Below are positions 37,401 to 51,800 of a DNA stretch of 64,000 nucleotides, one piece after another (position 1 is the stretch's first letter; every line of letters begins with the position of its first letter). The notes beneath the pieces are model-generated. The model was not told the DNA's origin and ran no database searches. It worked only from the letters and a program-made list of their open reading frames with translations. A program made the position numbers and the translations under genes. Origin of the DNA: Eunapius fragilis (taxonomy: Eukaryota; Porifera; Demospongiae; Spongillida; Spongillidae); contig OY811988.1 of the NCBI GenBank assembly GCA_963681505.1, positions 6,179,402-6,243,401 of the forward strand, written 5' to 3'.

Positions 37401-40400
37401 TCGAGGTGTTGATGAGACACGCAATATGAGCAAACCACTGCACACATGGAAGATAGCTGTAACCACTCCTCTATCTCTTTTTAATGCCACCCCGAGCATA
37501 CCTGCTTTGGTATGGGTTAACCAAGCGATTCAAAAGTAGGTTCCCACCCATACATTTCTATGGGAAATTTTTGACTATCTTAGCATCGAGGTGTTGATGA
37601 GGCATGCAATATGAGCAAACCACTGCACACATGGAAGATAGCAGTAACCATTCCTCTATCTGTTTTAAATGCCACACCGAGGATACCTGCTTTGGAATGG
37701 GTTTACCAAGCGATTCAAAAGTAGGTTCCCACCCATACATTCCTATGGGAAACTACCCATACATCTCTATGGGAAATATTGACTATCTTAGCATCGAGGT
37801 GTTGATGAGACACGCAATATGATCAAACCACTGCACACATGGAAGATAGCAGTAACCATTCCTCTATCTGTTTTAAATGCCACCCCGAGGATACCAGCTT
37901 TGGTATGGGTTACCCAAGCGATTCAAAAGTAGGTTCCCACCCATACATTCCTATGGGAAACCACCCATACATCTCTATGGGAAATATTGACTATCTTAGC
38001 ATCGAGGTTTTGATGAGACATGCAATATGAGCAAACCACTGCACACATGGAAGATAGCAGTAACCATTCCTCTATCTGTTTTAAATGCCACACCGAGGAT
38101 ACCTGCTTTGGAATGGGTTTACCAAGCGATTCAAAAGTAGGTTCCCACCCATACATTCCTATGGGAAACTACCCATACATCTCTATGGGAAATATTGACT
38201 ATCTTAGCATCGAGGTGTTGATGAGACATGCAATATGAGCAAACCACTGCACACATGGAAGATAGCAGTAACCACTCCTCTATCTCTTTGTAATGCCACC
38301 CCGAGCATACCTGCTTTGGTATGGGTTACCCAAGCGATTCAAAAGTAGGTTCCCACCCATACATTCCTATGAGAAACTACCCATACATCTCTATGGGAAA
38401 TATTGACTATCTTAGCATCGAGGTGTTGATGAGACACGCAATATGAGCAAACCACTGCACACATGGAAGATAGCAGTAACCACTCCTCTATCTCTTTTTA
38501 ATGCCACCCCGAGCATATCTGCTTTGGTATGGGTTAACCAAGCGATTCAAAAGTAGGTTCCCACCCATACATTTCTATGGGAAATTTTTGACTATCTTAG
38601 CATCGAGGTGTTGATGAGGCATGCAATATGAGCAAACCACTGCACACATGGAAGATAGCAGTAACCATTCCTCTATCTGTTTTAAATGCCACACCGAGGA
38701 TACCTGCTTTGGAATGGGTTTACCAAGCGATTCAAAAGTAGGTTCCCACCCATACATTCCTATGGGAAACTACCCATACATCTCTATGGGAAATATTGAC
38801 TATCTTAGCATCGAGGTGTTGATGAGACACGCAATATGATCAAACCACTGCACACATGGAAGATAGCAGTAACCATTCCTCTATCTGTTTTAAATGCCAC
38901 CCCGAGGATACCAGCTTTGGTATGGGTTACCCAAGCGATTCAAAAGTAGGTTCCCACCCATACATTCCTATGGGAAACCACCCATACATCTCTATGGGAA
39001 ATATTGACTATCTTAGCATCGAGGTTTTGATGAGACATGCAATATGAGCAAACCACTGCACACATGGAAGATAGCAGTAACCATTCCTCTATCTGTTTTA
39101 AATGCCACACCGAGGATACCTGCTTTGGAATGGGTTTACCAAGCGATTCAAAAGTAGGTTCCCACCCATACATTCCTATGGGAAACTACCCATACATCTC
39201 TATGGGAAATATTGACTATCTTAGCATCGAGGTGTTGATGAGACATGCAATATGAGCAAACCACTGCACACATGGAAGATAGCAGTAACCACTCCTCTAT
39301 CTCTTTGTAATGCCACCCCGAGCATACCTGCTTTGGTATGGGTTACCCAAGCGATTCAAAAGTAGGTTCCCACCCATACATTCCTATGAGAAACTACCCA
39401 TACATCTCTATGGGAAATATTGACTATCTTAGCATCGAGGTGTTGATGAGACACGCAATATGAGCAAACCACTGCACACATGGAAGATAGCAGTAACCAC
39501 TCCTCTATCTCTTTTTAATGCCACCCCGAGCATATCTGCTTTGGTATGGGTTAACCAAGCGATTCAAAAGTAGGTTCCCACCCATACATTTCTATGGGAA
39601 ATTTTTGACTATCTTAGCATCGAGGTGTTGATGAGGCATGCAATATGAGCAAACCACTGCACACATGGAAGATAGCAGTAACCATTCCTCTATCTGTTTT
39701 AAATGCCACACCGAGGATACCTGCTTTGGTATGGGTTACCCAAGCGATTCAAAAGTAGGTTCCCACCCATACATTCCTATGGGAAACTACCCATACATCT
39801 CTATGGGAAATATTGACTATCTTAGCATCTAGGTGTTGATGAGACACGCAATATGAGCAAACCACTGCACACATGGAAGATAGCAGTAACCACTCCTCTA
39901 TCTCTTTTTAATGCCACCCCGAGCATACCTGCTTTGGTATGGGTTAACCAAGCGATTCAAAAGTAGGTTCCCACCCATACATTTCTATGGGAAATTTTTG
40001 ACTATCTTAGCATCGAGGTGTTGATGAGACACGCAATATGAGCAAACCACTGCACACATGGAAGATAGCAGTAACCACTCCTCTATCTCTTTTTAATGCC
40101 ACCCCGAGCATACCTGCTTTGGTATGGGTTAACCAAGCGATTCAAAAGTAGGTTCCCACCCATACATTTCTATGGGAAATTTTTGACTATCTTAGCATCG
40201 AGGTGTTGATGAGGCATGCAATATGAGCAAACCACTGCACACATGAAAGATAGCAGTAACCATTCCTCTATCTGTTTTAAATGCCACCCCGAGGATACCT
40301 GCTTTGGTATGGGTTTACCAAGCGATTCAAAAGTAGGTTCCCACCCATACATTCCTATGGGAAACCATCCATACATCTCTATGGGAAATATTGACTATCT

Positions 40401-43400
40401 TAGCATCGAGGTGTTGATGAGACACGCAATATGAGCAAACCACTGCACACATGGAAGATAGCAGTAACCACTCCTCTATCTCTTTTTAATGCCACCCCGA
40501 GCATACCTGCTTTGGTATGGGTTACCCAAGCGATTCAAAAGTAGGTTCCCACCCATACATTCCTATGGGAAACTACCCATACATCTCTATGGGAAATATT
40601 GACTATCTTAGCATCGAGGTGTTGATGAGACACGCAATATGAGCAAACCACTGCACACATGGAAGATAGCAGTAACCACTCCTCTATCTCTTTTTAATGC
40701 CACCCCGAGCATACCTGCTTTGGTATGGGTTAACCAAGCGATTCAAAAGTAGGTTCCCACCCATACATATCTATGGGAAATTTTTGACTATCTTAGCATC
40801 GAGGTGTTGATGAGGCATGCAATATGAGCAAACCACTGCACACATGGAAGATAGCAGTAACCATTCCTCTATCTGTTTTAAATGCCACCCCGAGGATACC
40901 AGCTTTGGTATGGGTTACCGAAGCGATTCAAAAGTAGGTTCCCACCCATACATTCCTATGGGAAACCACCCATACATCTCTATGGGAAATATTGACTATC
41001 TTAGCATCGAGGTGTTGATGAGACATGCAATATGAGCAAACCACTGCACACATGGAAGATAGCAGTAACCACTCATCTATCTCTTTTTAATGCCACCCCG
41101 AGCATACCTGCTTTGGTATGGGTTAACCAAGCGATTCAAAAGTAGGTTCCCACCCATACATTTCTATGGGAAATTTTTGACTATCTTAGCATCGAGGTGT
41201 TGATGAGGCATGCAATATGAGCAAACCACTGCACACATGAAAGATAGCAGTAACCATTCCTCTATCTGTTTTAAATGCCACCCCGAGGATACCTGCTTTG
41301 GTATGGGTTTACCAAGCGATTCAAAAGTAGGTTCCCACCCATACATTCCTATGGGAAACCATCCATACATCTCTATGGGAAATATTGACTATCTTAGCAT
41401 CGAGGTGTTGATGAGACACGCAATATGAGCAAACCACTGCACACATGGAAGATAGCAGTAACCACTCCTCTATCTCTTTTTAATGCCACCCCGAGCATAC
41501 CTGCTTTGGTATGGGTTACCCAAGCGATTCAAAAGTAGGTTCCCACCCATACATTCCTATGGGAAACTACCCATACATCTCTATGGGAAATATTGACTAT
41601 CTTAGCATCGAGGTGTTGATGAGACACGCAATATGAGCAAACCACTGCACACATGGAAGATAGCAGTAACCACTCCTCTATCTCTTTTTAATGCCACCCC
41701 GAGCATACCTGCTTTGGTATGGGTTACCCAAGCGATTCAAAAGTAGGTTCCCACCCATACATTCCTTAGGGAAACTACCCATACATCTCTATGGGAAATA
41801 TTGACTATCTTAGCATCGAGGTGTTGATGAGACACGCAATATGAGCAAACCACTGCACACATGGAAGATAGCAGTAACCACTCCTCTATCTCTTTTTAAT
41901 GCCACCCCGAGCATACCTGCTTTGGTATGGGTTAACCAAGCGATTCAAAAGTAGGTTCCCACCCATACATTTCTATGGGAAATTTTTGACTATCTTAGCA
42001 TCGAGGTGCTGATGAGGCATGCAATATGAGCAAACCACTGCACACATGGAAGATAGCAGTAACCATTCCTCTATCTGTTTTAAATGCCACACCGAGGATA
42101 CCTGCTTTGGAATGGGTTTATCAAGCGATTCAAAAGTAGGTTCCCACCCATACATTCCTATGGGAAACTACCCATACATCTCTATGGGAAATATTGACTA
42201 TCTTAGCATCGAGGTGTTGATGAGACACGCAATATGATCAAACCACTGCACACATGGAAGATAGCAGTAACCATTCCTCTATCTGTTTTAAATGCCACCC
42301 CGAGGATACCAGCTTTGGTATGGGCTACCCAAGCGATTCAAAAGTAGGTTCCCACCCATACATTCCTATGGGAAACCACCCATACATCTCTATGTGAAAT
42401 ATTGACTATCTTAGCATCGAGGTGTTGATGAGACATGCAATATGAGCAAACCACTGCACACATGGAAGATAGCAGTAACCACTCCTCTATCTCTTTTTAA
42501 TGCCACCCCGAGCATACCTGCTTTGGTATGGGTTAACCAAGCGATTCAAAAGTAGGTTCCCACCCATACATTTCTATGGGAAATTTTTGACTATCTTAGC
42601 ATCGAGGTGTTGATGAGGCATGCAAAATGAGCAAACCACTGCACACATGAAAGATAGCAGTAACCATTCCTCTATCTGTTTTAAATGCCACCCCGAGGAT
42701 ACCTGCTTTGGTATGGGTTTACCAAGCGATTCAAAAGTAGGTTCACACCCATACATTCCTATTGGAAACCATCCATACATCTCTATGGGAAATATTGCCT
42801 ATCTTAGCATCGAGGTGTTGATGAGACACGCAATATGAGCAAACCACTGCACACATGGAAGATAGCAGTAACCACTCCTCTATCTCTTTTTAATGCCACC
42901 CCGAGCATACCTGCTTTGGTATGGGTTAACCAAGCGATTCAAAAGTAGGTTCCCACCCATACATTTCTATGGGAAATTTTTGACTATCTTAGCATCGAGG
43001 TGTTGATGAGGCATGCAATATGAGCAAACCACTGCACACATGGAAGATAGCAGTGACCATTCCTCTATCTGTTTTAAATGCCACCCCGAGCATACCTGCT
43101 TTGGTATGGGTTACCCAAGCGATTCAAAAGTAGGTTCCCACCCATACATTCCTATGGGAAACTACCCATACATCTCTATGGGAAATATTGACTATCTTAG
43201 CATCGAGGTGTTGATGAGATACGCAATATGAGCAAACCACTGCACACATGGAAGATAGCAGTAACCACTCCTCTATCTCTTATTAATGCCACCCCGAGCA
43301 TACCTGCTTTGGTATGGGTTAACCAAGCGATTCAAAAGTAGGTTCCCACCCATACATTTCTATGGGAAATTTTTGACTATCTTAGCATCGAGGTGTTGAT

Positions 43401-46400
43401 GAGGCATGCAATATGAGCAAACCACTGCACACATGGAAGATAGCAGTGACCATTCCTCTATCTGTTTTAAATGCCACACCGAGGATACCTGCTTTGGAAA
43501 GGGTTTACCAAGCGATTCAAAAGTAGGTTCCCACCCATACATTCCTATGGGAAACTACCCATACATCTCTATGGGAAATATTGACTATCTTAGCATCGAG
43601 GTGTTGATGAGACACGCAATATGATCAAACCACTGCACACATGGAAGATAGCAGTAACCATTCCTCTATCCGTTTTAAATGCCACCCCGAGGATACCAGC
43701 TTTGGTATGGGTTACCCAAGCGATTCAAAAGTAGGTTCCCACCCATACATTCCTATGGGAAACCACCCATACATCTCTATGTGAAATATCGACTATCTTA
43801 GCATCGAGGTGTTGATGAGACATGCAATATGAGCAAACCACTGCACACATGGAAGATAGCAGTAACCACTCCTCTATCTGTTTTAAATGCCACCCCGAGG
43901 ATACCTGCTTTGGTATGGGTTTACCAAGCGATTCAAAAGTAGGTTCCCACCCATACATTCCTATGGGAAACCATCCATACATCTCTATGGGAAATATTGA
44001 CTATCTTAGCATCGAGGTGTTGATGAGACACGCAATATGAGCAAACCACTGCACACATGGAAGATAGCAGTAACCACTCCTCTATCTCTTTTTAATGCCA
44101 CCCCGAGCATACCTGCTTTGGTATGGGTTAACCAAGCGATTCAAAAGTAGGTTCCCACCCATACATTTCTATGGGAAATTTTTGACTATCTTAGCATCGA
44201 GGTGTTGATGAGGCATGCAATATGAGCAAACCACTGCACACATGGAAGATAGCAGTAACCATTCCTCTATCTGTTTTAAATGCCACACCGAGGATACCTG
44301 CTTTGGAATGGGTTTACCAAGCGATTCAAAAGTAGGTTCCCACCCATACATTCCTATGGGAAACTACCCATACATCTCTATGGGAAATATTGACTATCTT
44401 AGCATCGAGGTGTTGATGAGACACGCAATATGAGCAAACCACTGCACACATGGAAGATAGCAGTAACCACTCCTCTATCTCTTTTTAATGCCACCCCGAG
44501 CATACCTGCTTTGGAATGGATTACCCAAGCGATTCAAAAGTAGGTTCCCACCCATACATTCCTATGGGAAACTACCCATACATCTCTATGGGAAATATTG
44601 ACTATCTTAGCATCGAGGTGTTGATGAGACACGCAATATGAGCAAACCACTGCACACATGGAAGATAGCTGTAACCACTCCTCTATCTCTTTTTAATGCC
44701 ACCCCGAGCATACCTGCTTTGGTATGGGTTAACCAAGCGATTCAAAAGTAGGTTCCCACCCATACATTTCTATGGGAAATTTTTGACTATCTTAGCATCG
44801 AGGTGTTGATGAGGCATGCAATATGAGCAAACCACTGCACACATGGAAGATAGCAGTAACCATTCCTCTATCTGTTTTAAATGCCACACCGAGGATACCT
44901 GCTTTGGAATGGGTTTACCAAGCGATTCAAAAGTAGGTTCCCACCCATACATTCCTATGGGAAACTACCCATACATCTCTATGGGAAATATTGACTATCT
45001 TAGCATCGAGGTGTTGATGAGACACGCAATATGATCAAACCACTGCACACATGGAAGATAGCAGTAACCATTCCTCTATCTGTTTTAAATGCCACCCCGA
45101 GGATACCAGCTTTGGTATGGGTTACCCAAGCGATTCAAAAGTAGGTTCCCACCCATACATTCCTATGGGAAACCACCCATACATCTCTATGGGAAATATT
45201 GACTATCTTAGCATCGAGGTTTTGATGAGACATGCAATATGAGCAAACCACTGCACACATGGAAGATAGCAGTAACCATTCCTCTATCTGTTTTAAATGC
45301 CACACCGAGGATACCTGCTTTGGAATGGGTTTACCAAGCGATTCAAAAGTAGGTTCCCACCCATACATTCCTATGGGAAACTACCCATACATCTCTATGG
45401 GAAATATTGACTATCTTAGCATCGAGGTGTTGATGAGACATGCAATATGAGCAAACCACTGCACACATGGAAGATAGCAGTAACCACTCCTCTATCTCTT
45501 TGTAATGCCACCCCGAGCATACCTGCTTTGGTATGGGTTACCCAAGCGATTCAAAAGTAGGTTCCCACCCATACATTCCTATGAGAAACTACCCATACAT
45601 CTCTATGGGAAATATTGACTATCTTAGCATCGAGGTGTTGATGAGACACGCAATATGAGCAAACCACTGCACACATGGAAGATAGCAGTAACCACTCCTC
45701 TATCTCTTTTTAATGCCACCCCGAGCATATCTGCTTTGGTATGGGTTAACCAAGCGATTCAAAAGTAGGTTCCCACCCATACATTTCTATGGGAAATTTT
45801 TGACTATCTTAGCATCGAGGTGTTGATGAGGCATGCAATATGAGCAAACCACTGCACACATGGAAGATAGCAGTAACCATTCCTCTATCTGTTTTAAATG
45901 CCACACCGAGGATACCTGCTTTGGAATGGGTTTACCAAGCGATTCAAAAGTAGGTTCCCACCCATACATTCCTATGGGAAACTACCCATACATCTCTATG
46001 GGAAATATTGACTATCTTAGCATCGAGGTGTTGATGAGACACGCAATATGATCAAACCACTGCACACATGGAAGATAGCAGTAACCATTCCTCTATCTGT
46101 TTTAAATGCCACCCCGAGGATACCAGCTTTGGTATGGGTTACCCAAGCGATTCAAAAGTAGGTTCCCACCCATACATTCCTATGGGAAACCACCCATACA
46201 TCTCTATGGGAAATATTGACTATCTTAGCATCGAGGTTTTGATGAGACATGCAATATGAGCAAACCACTGCACACATGGAAGATAGCAGTAACCATTCCT
46301 CTATCTGTTTTAAATGCCACACCGAGGATACCTGCTTTGGAATGGGTTTACCAAGCGATTCAAAAGTAGGTTCCCACCCATACATTCCTATGGGAAACTA

Positions 46401-48850
46401 CCCATACATCTCTATGGGAAATATTGACTATCTTAGCATCGAGGTGTTGATGAGACATGCAATATGAGCAAACCACTGCACACATGGAAGATAGCAGTAA
46501 CCACTCCTCTATCTCTTTGTAATGCCACCCCGAGCATACCTGCTTTGGTATGGGTTACCCAAGCGATTCAAAAGTAGGTTCCCACCCATACATTCCTATG
46601 AGAAACTACCCATACATCTCTATGGGAAATATTGACTATCTTAGCATCGAGGTGTTGATGAGACACGCAATATGAGCAAACCACTGCACACATGGAAGAT
46701 AGCAGTAACCACTCCTCTATCTCTTTTTAATGCCACCCCGAGCATATCTGCTTTGGTATGGGTTAACCAAGCGATTCAAAAGTAGGTTCCCACCCATACA
46801 TTTCTATGGGAAATTTTTGACTATCTTAGCATCGAGGTGTTGATGAGGCATGCAATATGAGCAAACCACTGCACACATGGAAGATAGCAGTAACCATTCC
46901 TCTATCTGTTTTAAATGCCACACCGAGGATACCTGCTTTGGTATGGGTTACCCAAGCGATTCAAAAGTAGGTTCCCACCCATACATTCCTATGGGAAACT
47001 ACCCATACATCTCTATGGGAAATATTGACTATCTTAGCATCTAGGTGTTGATGAGACACGCAATATGAGCAAACCACTGCACACATGGAAGATAGCAGTA
47101 ACCACTCCTCTATCTCTTTTTAATGCCACCCCGAGCATACCTGCTTTGGTATGGGTTAACCAAGCGATTCAAAAGTAGGTTCCCACCCATACATTTCTAT
47201 GGGAAATTTTTGACTATCTTAGCATCGAGGTGTTGATGAGACACGCAATATGAGCAAACCACTGCACACATGGAAGATAGCAGTAACCACTCCTCTATCT
47301 CTTTTTAATGCCACCCCGAGCATACCTGCTTTGGTATGGGTTAACCAAGCGATTCAAAAGTAGGTTCCCACCCATACATTTCTATGGGAAATTTTTGACT
47401 ATCTTAGCATCGAGGTGTTGATGAGGCATGCAATATGAGCAAACCACTGCACACATGAAAGATAGCAGTAACCATTCCTCTATCTGTTTTAAATGCCACC
47501 CCGAGGATACCTGCTTTGGTATGGGTTTACCAAGCGATTCAAAAGTAGGTTCCCACCCATACATTCCTATGGGAAACCATCCATACATCTCTATGGGAAA
47601 TATTGACTATCTTAGCATCGAGGTGTTGATGAGACACGCAATATGAGCAAACCACTGCACACATGGAAGATAGCAGTAACCACTCCTCTATCTCTTTTTA
47701 ATGCCACCCCGAGCATACCTGCTTTGGTATGGGTTACCCAAGCGATTCAAAAGTAGGTTCCCACCCATACATTCCTATGGGAAACTACCCATACATCTCT
47801 ATGGGAAATATTGACTATCTTAGCATCGAGGTGTTGATGAGACACGCAATATGAGCAAACCACTGCACACATGGAAGATAGCAGTAACCACTCCTCTATC
47901 TCTTTTTAATGCCACCCCGAGCATACCTGCTTTGGTATGGGTTAACCAAGCGATTCAAAAGTAGGTTCCCACCCATACATATCTATGGGAAATTTTTGAC
48001 TATCTTAGCATCGAGGTGTTGATGAGGCATGCAATATGAGCAAACCACTGCACACATGGAAGATAGCAGTAACCATTCCTCTATCTGTTTTAAATGCCAC
48101 CCCGAGGATACCAGCTTTGGTATGGGTTACCGAAGCGATTCAAAAGTAGGTTCCCACCCATACATTCCTATGGGAAACCACCCATACATCTCTATGGGAA
48201 ATATTGACTATCTTAGCATCGAGGTGTTGATGAGACATGCAATATGAGCAAACCACTGCACACATGGAAGATAGCAGTAACCACTCATCTATCTCTTTTT
48301 AATGCCACCCCGAGCATACCTGCTTTGGTATGGGTTAACCAAGCGATTCAAAAGTAGGTTCCCACCCATACATTTCTATGGGAAATTTTTGACTATCTTA
48401 GCATCGAGGTGTTGATGAGGCATGCAATATGAGCAAACCACTGCACACATGAAAGATAGCAGTAACCATTCCTCTATCTGTTTTAAATGCCACCCCGAGG
48501 ATACCTGCTTTGGTATGGGTTTACCAAGCGATTCAAAAGTAGGTTCCCACCCATACATTCCTATGGGAAACCATCCATACATCTCTATGGGAAATATTGA
48601 CTATCTTAGCATCGAGGTGTTGATGAGACACGCAATATGAGCAAACCACTGCACACATGGAAGATAGCAGTAACCACTCCTCTATCTCTTTTTAATGCCA
48701 CCCCGAGCATACCTGCTTTGGTATGGGTTACCCAAGCGATTCAAAAGTAGGTTCCCACCCATACATTCCTATGGGAAACTACCCATACATCTCTATGGGA
48801 AATATTGACTATCTTAGCATCGAGGTGTTGATGAGACACGCAATATGAGC
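34430..48850. repeat. 7212-bp tandem segmental duplication within the satellite
   Basis: About 34.43-41.64 kb is repeated at about 41.64-48.85 kb with a constant 7212-bp shift. Rare variants are shared at that offset: ATTCCTTAGGG (34549 and 41761), CTCTTATTAATGCC (36065 and 43277), CTATCCGTTTT (36454 and 43666) and GGAATGGATTACCC (37301 and 44513). A few later differences exist, for example AATACGAGC at 35621 against AATATGAGC at 42833. Each copy itself contains a 1017-bp tandem duplication (about 37.5-39.5 and 44.8-46.8 kb). Confidence 0.9.
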
Positions 48851-51800
48851 AAACCACTGCACACATGGAAGATAGCAGTAACCACTCCTCTATCTCTTTT
48901 TAATGCCACCCCGAGCATACCTGCTTTGGTATGGGTTAACCAAGCGATTCAAAAGTAGGTTCCCACCCATACATATCTATGGGAAATTTTTGACTATCTT
49001 AGCATCGAGGTGTTGATGAGGCATGCAATATGAGCAAACCACTGCACACATGGAAGATAGCAGTAACCATTCCTCTATCTGTTTTAAATGCCACCCCGAG
49101 GATACCAGCTTTGGTATGGGTTACCGAAGCGATTCAAAAGTAGGTTCCCACCCATACATTCCTATGGGAAACCACCCATACATCTCTATGGGAAATATTG
49201 ACTATCTTAGCATCGAGGTGTTGATGAGACATGCAATATGAGCAAACCACTGCACACATGGAAGATAGCAGTAACCACTCATCTATCTCTTTTTAATGCC
49301 ACCCCGAGCATACCTGCTTTGGTATGGGTTAACCAAGCGATTCAAAAGTAGGTTCCCACCCATACATTTCTATGGGAAATTTTTGACTATCTTAGCATCG
49401 AGGTGTTGATGAGGCATGCAATATGAGCAAACCACTGCACACATGAAAGATAGCAGTAACCATTCCTCTATCTGTTTTAAATGCCACCCCGAGGATACCT
49501 GCTTTGGTATGGGTTTACCAAGCGATTCAAAAGTAGGTTCCCACCCATACATTCCTATGGGAAACCATCCATACATCTCTATGGGAAACCATCCATACAT
49601 CTCTATGGGAAATATTGACTATCTTAGCATCGAGGTGTTGATGAGACACGCAATATGAGCAAACCACTGCACACATGGAAGATAGCAGTAACCACTCCTC
49701 TATCTCTTTTTAATGCCACCCCGAGCATACCTGCTTTGGTATGGGTTACCCAAGCGATTCAAAAGTAGGTTCCCACCCATACATTCCTATGGGAAACTAC
49801 CCATACATCTCTATGGGAAATATTGACTATCTTAGCATCGAGGTGTTGATGAGACACGCAATATGAGCAAACCACTGCACACATGGAAGATAGCAGTAAC
49901 CACTCCTCTATCTCTTTTTAATGCCACCCCGAGCATACCTGCTTTGGTATGGGTTAACCAAGCGATTCAAAAGTAGGTTCCCACCCATACATTTCTATGG
50001 GAAATTTTTTGACTATCTTAGCATCGAGGTGCTGATGAGGCATGCAATATGAGCAAACCACTGCACACATGGAAGATAGCAGGAACCATTCCTCTATCTG
50101 TTTTAAATGCCACACCGAGGATACCTGCTTTGGAATGGGTTTACCAAGCGATTCAAAAGTAGGTTCCCACCCATACATTCCTATGGGAAACTACCCATAC
50201 ATCTCTATGGGAAATATTGACTATCTTAGCATCGAGGTGTTGATGAGACACGCAATATGATCAAACCACTGCACACATGGAAGATAGCTGTAACCATTCC
50301 TCTATCTGTTTTAAATGCCACCCCGAGGATACCAGCTTTGGTATGGGCTACCCAAGCGATTCAAAAGTAGGTTCCCACCCATACATTCCTATGGGAAACC
50401 ACCCATACATCTCTATGTGAAATATTGACTATCTTAGCATCGAGGTGTTGATGAGACATGCAATATGAGCAAACCACTGCACACATGGAAGATAGCAGTA
50501 ACCACTCCTCTATCTCTTTGTAATGCCACCCCGAGCATACCTGCTTTGGTATGGGTTACCCAAGCGATTCAAAAGTAGGTTCCCACCCATACATTCCTAT
50601 GAGAAACTACCCATACATCTCTATGGGAAATATTGACTATCTTAGCATCGAGGTGTTGATGAGACACGCAATATGAGCAAACCACTGCACACATGGAAGA
50701 TAGCAGTAACCACTCCTCTATCTCTTTTTAATGCCACCCCGAGCATATCTGCTTTGGTATGGGTTAACCAAGCGATTCAAAAGTAGGTTCCCACCCATAC
50801 ATTTCTATGGGAAATTTTTGACTATCTTAGCATCGAGGTGTTGATGAGGCATGCAATATGAGCAAACCACTGCACACATGGAAGATAGCAGTAACCATTC
50901 CTCTATCTGTTTTAAATGCCACACCGAGGATACCTGCTTTGGTATGGGTTACCCAAGCGATTCAAAAGTAGGTTCCCACCCATACATTCCTATGGGAAAC
51001 TACCCATACATCTCTATGGGAAATATTGACTATCTTAGCATCTAGGTGTTGATGAGACACGCAATATGAGCAAACCACTGCACACATGGAAGATAGCAGT
51101 AACCACTCCTCTATCTCTTTTTAATGCCACCCCGAGCATACCTGCTTTGGTATGGGTTAACCAAGCGATTCAAAAGTAGGTTCCCACCCATACATTTCTA
51201 TGGGAAATTTTTGACTATCTTAGCATCGAGGTGTTGATGAGACACGCAATATGAGCAAACCACTGCACACATGGAAGATAGCAGTAACCACTCCTCTATC
51301 TCTTTTTAATGCCACCCCGAGCATACCTGCTTTGGTATGGGTTAACCAAGCGATTCAAAAGTAGGTTCCCACCCATACATTTCTATGGGAAATTTTTGAC
51401 TATCTTAGCATCGAGGTGTTGATGAGGCATGCAATATGAGCAAACCACTGCACACATGAAAGATAGCAGTAACCATTCCTCTATCTGTTTTAAATGCCAC
51501 CCCGAGGATACCTGCTTTGGTATGGGTTTACCAAGCGATTCAAAAGTAGGTTCCCACCCATACATTCCTATGGGAAACCATCCATACATCTCTATGGGAA
51601 ATATTGACTATCTTAGCATCGAGGTGTTGATGAGACACGCAATATGAGCAAACCACTGCACACATGGAAGATAGCAGTAACCACTCCTCTATCTCTTTTT
51701 AATGCCACCCCGAGCATACCTGCTTTGGTATGGGTTACCCAAGCGATTCAAAAGTAGGTTCCCACCCATACATTCCTATGGGAAACTACCCATACATCTC

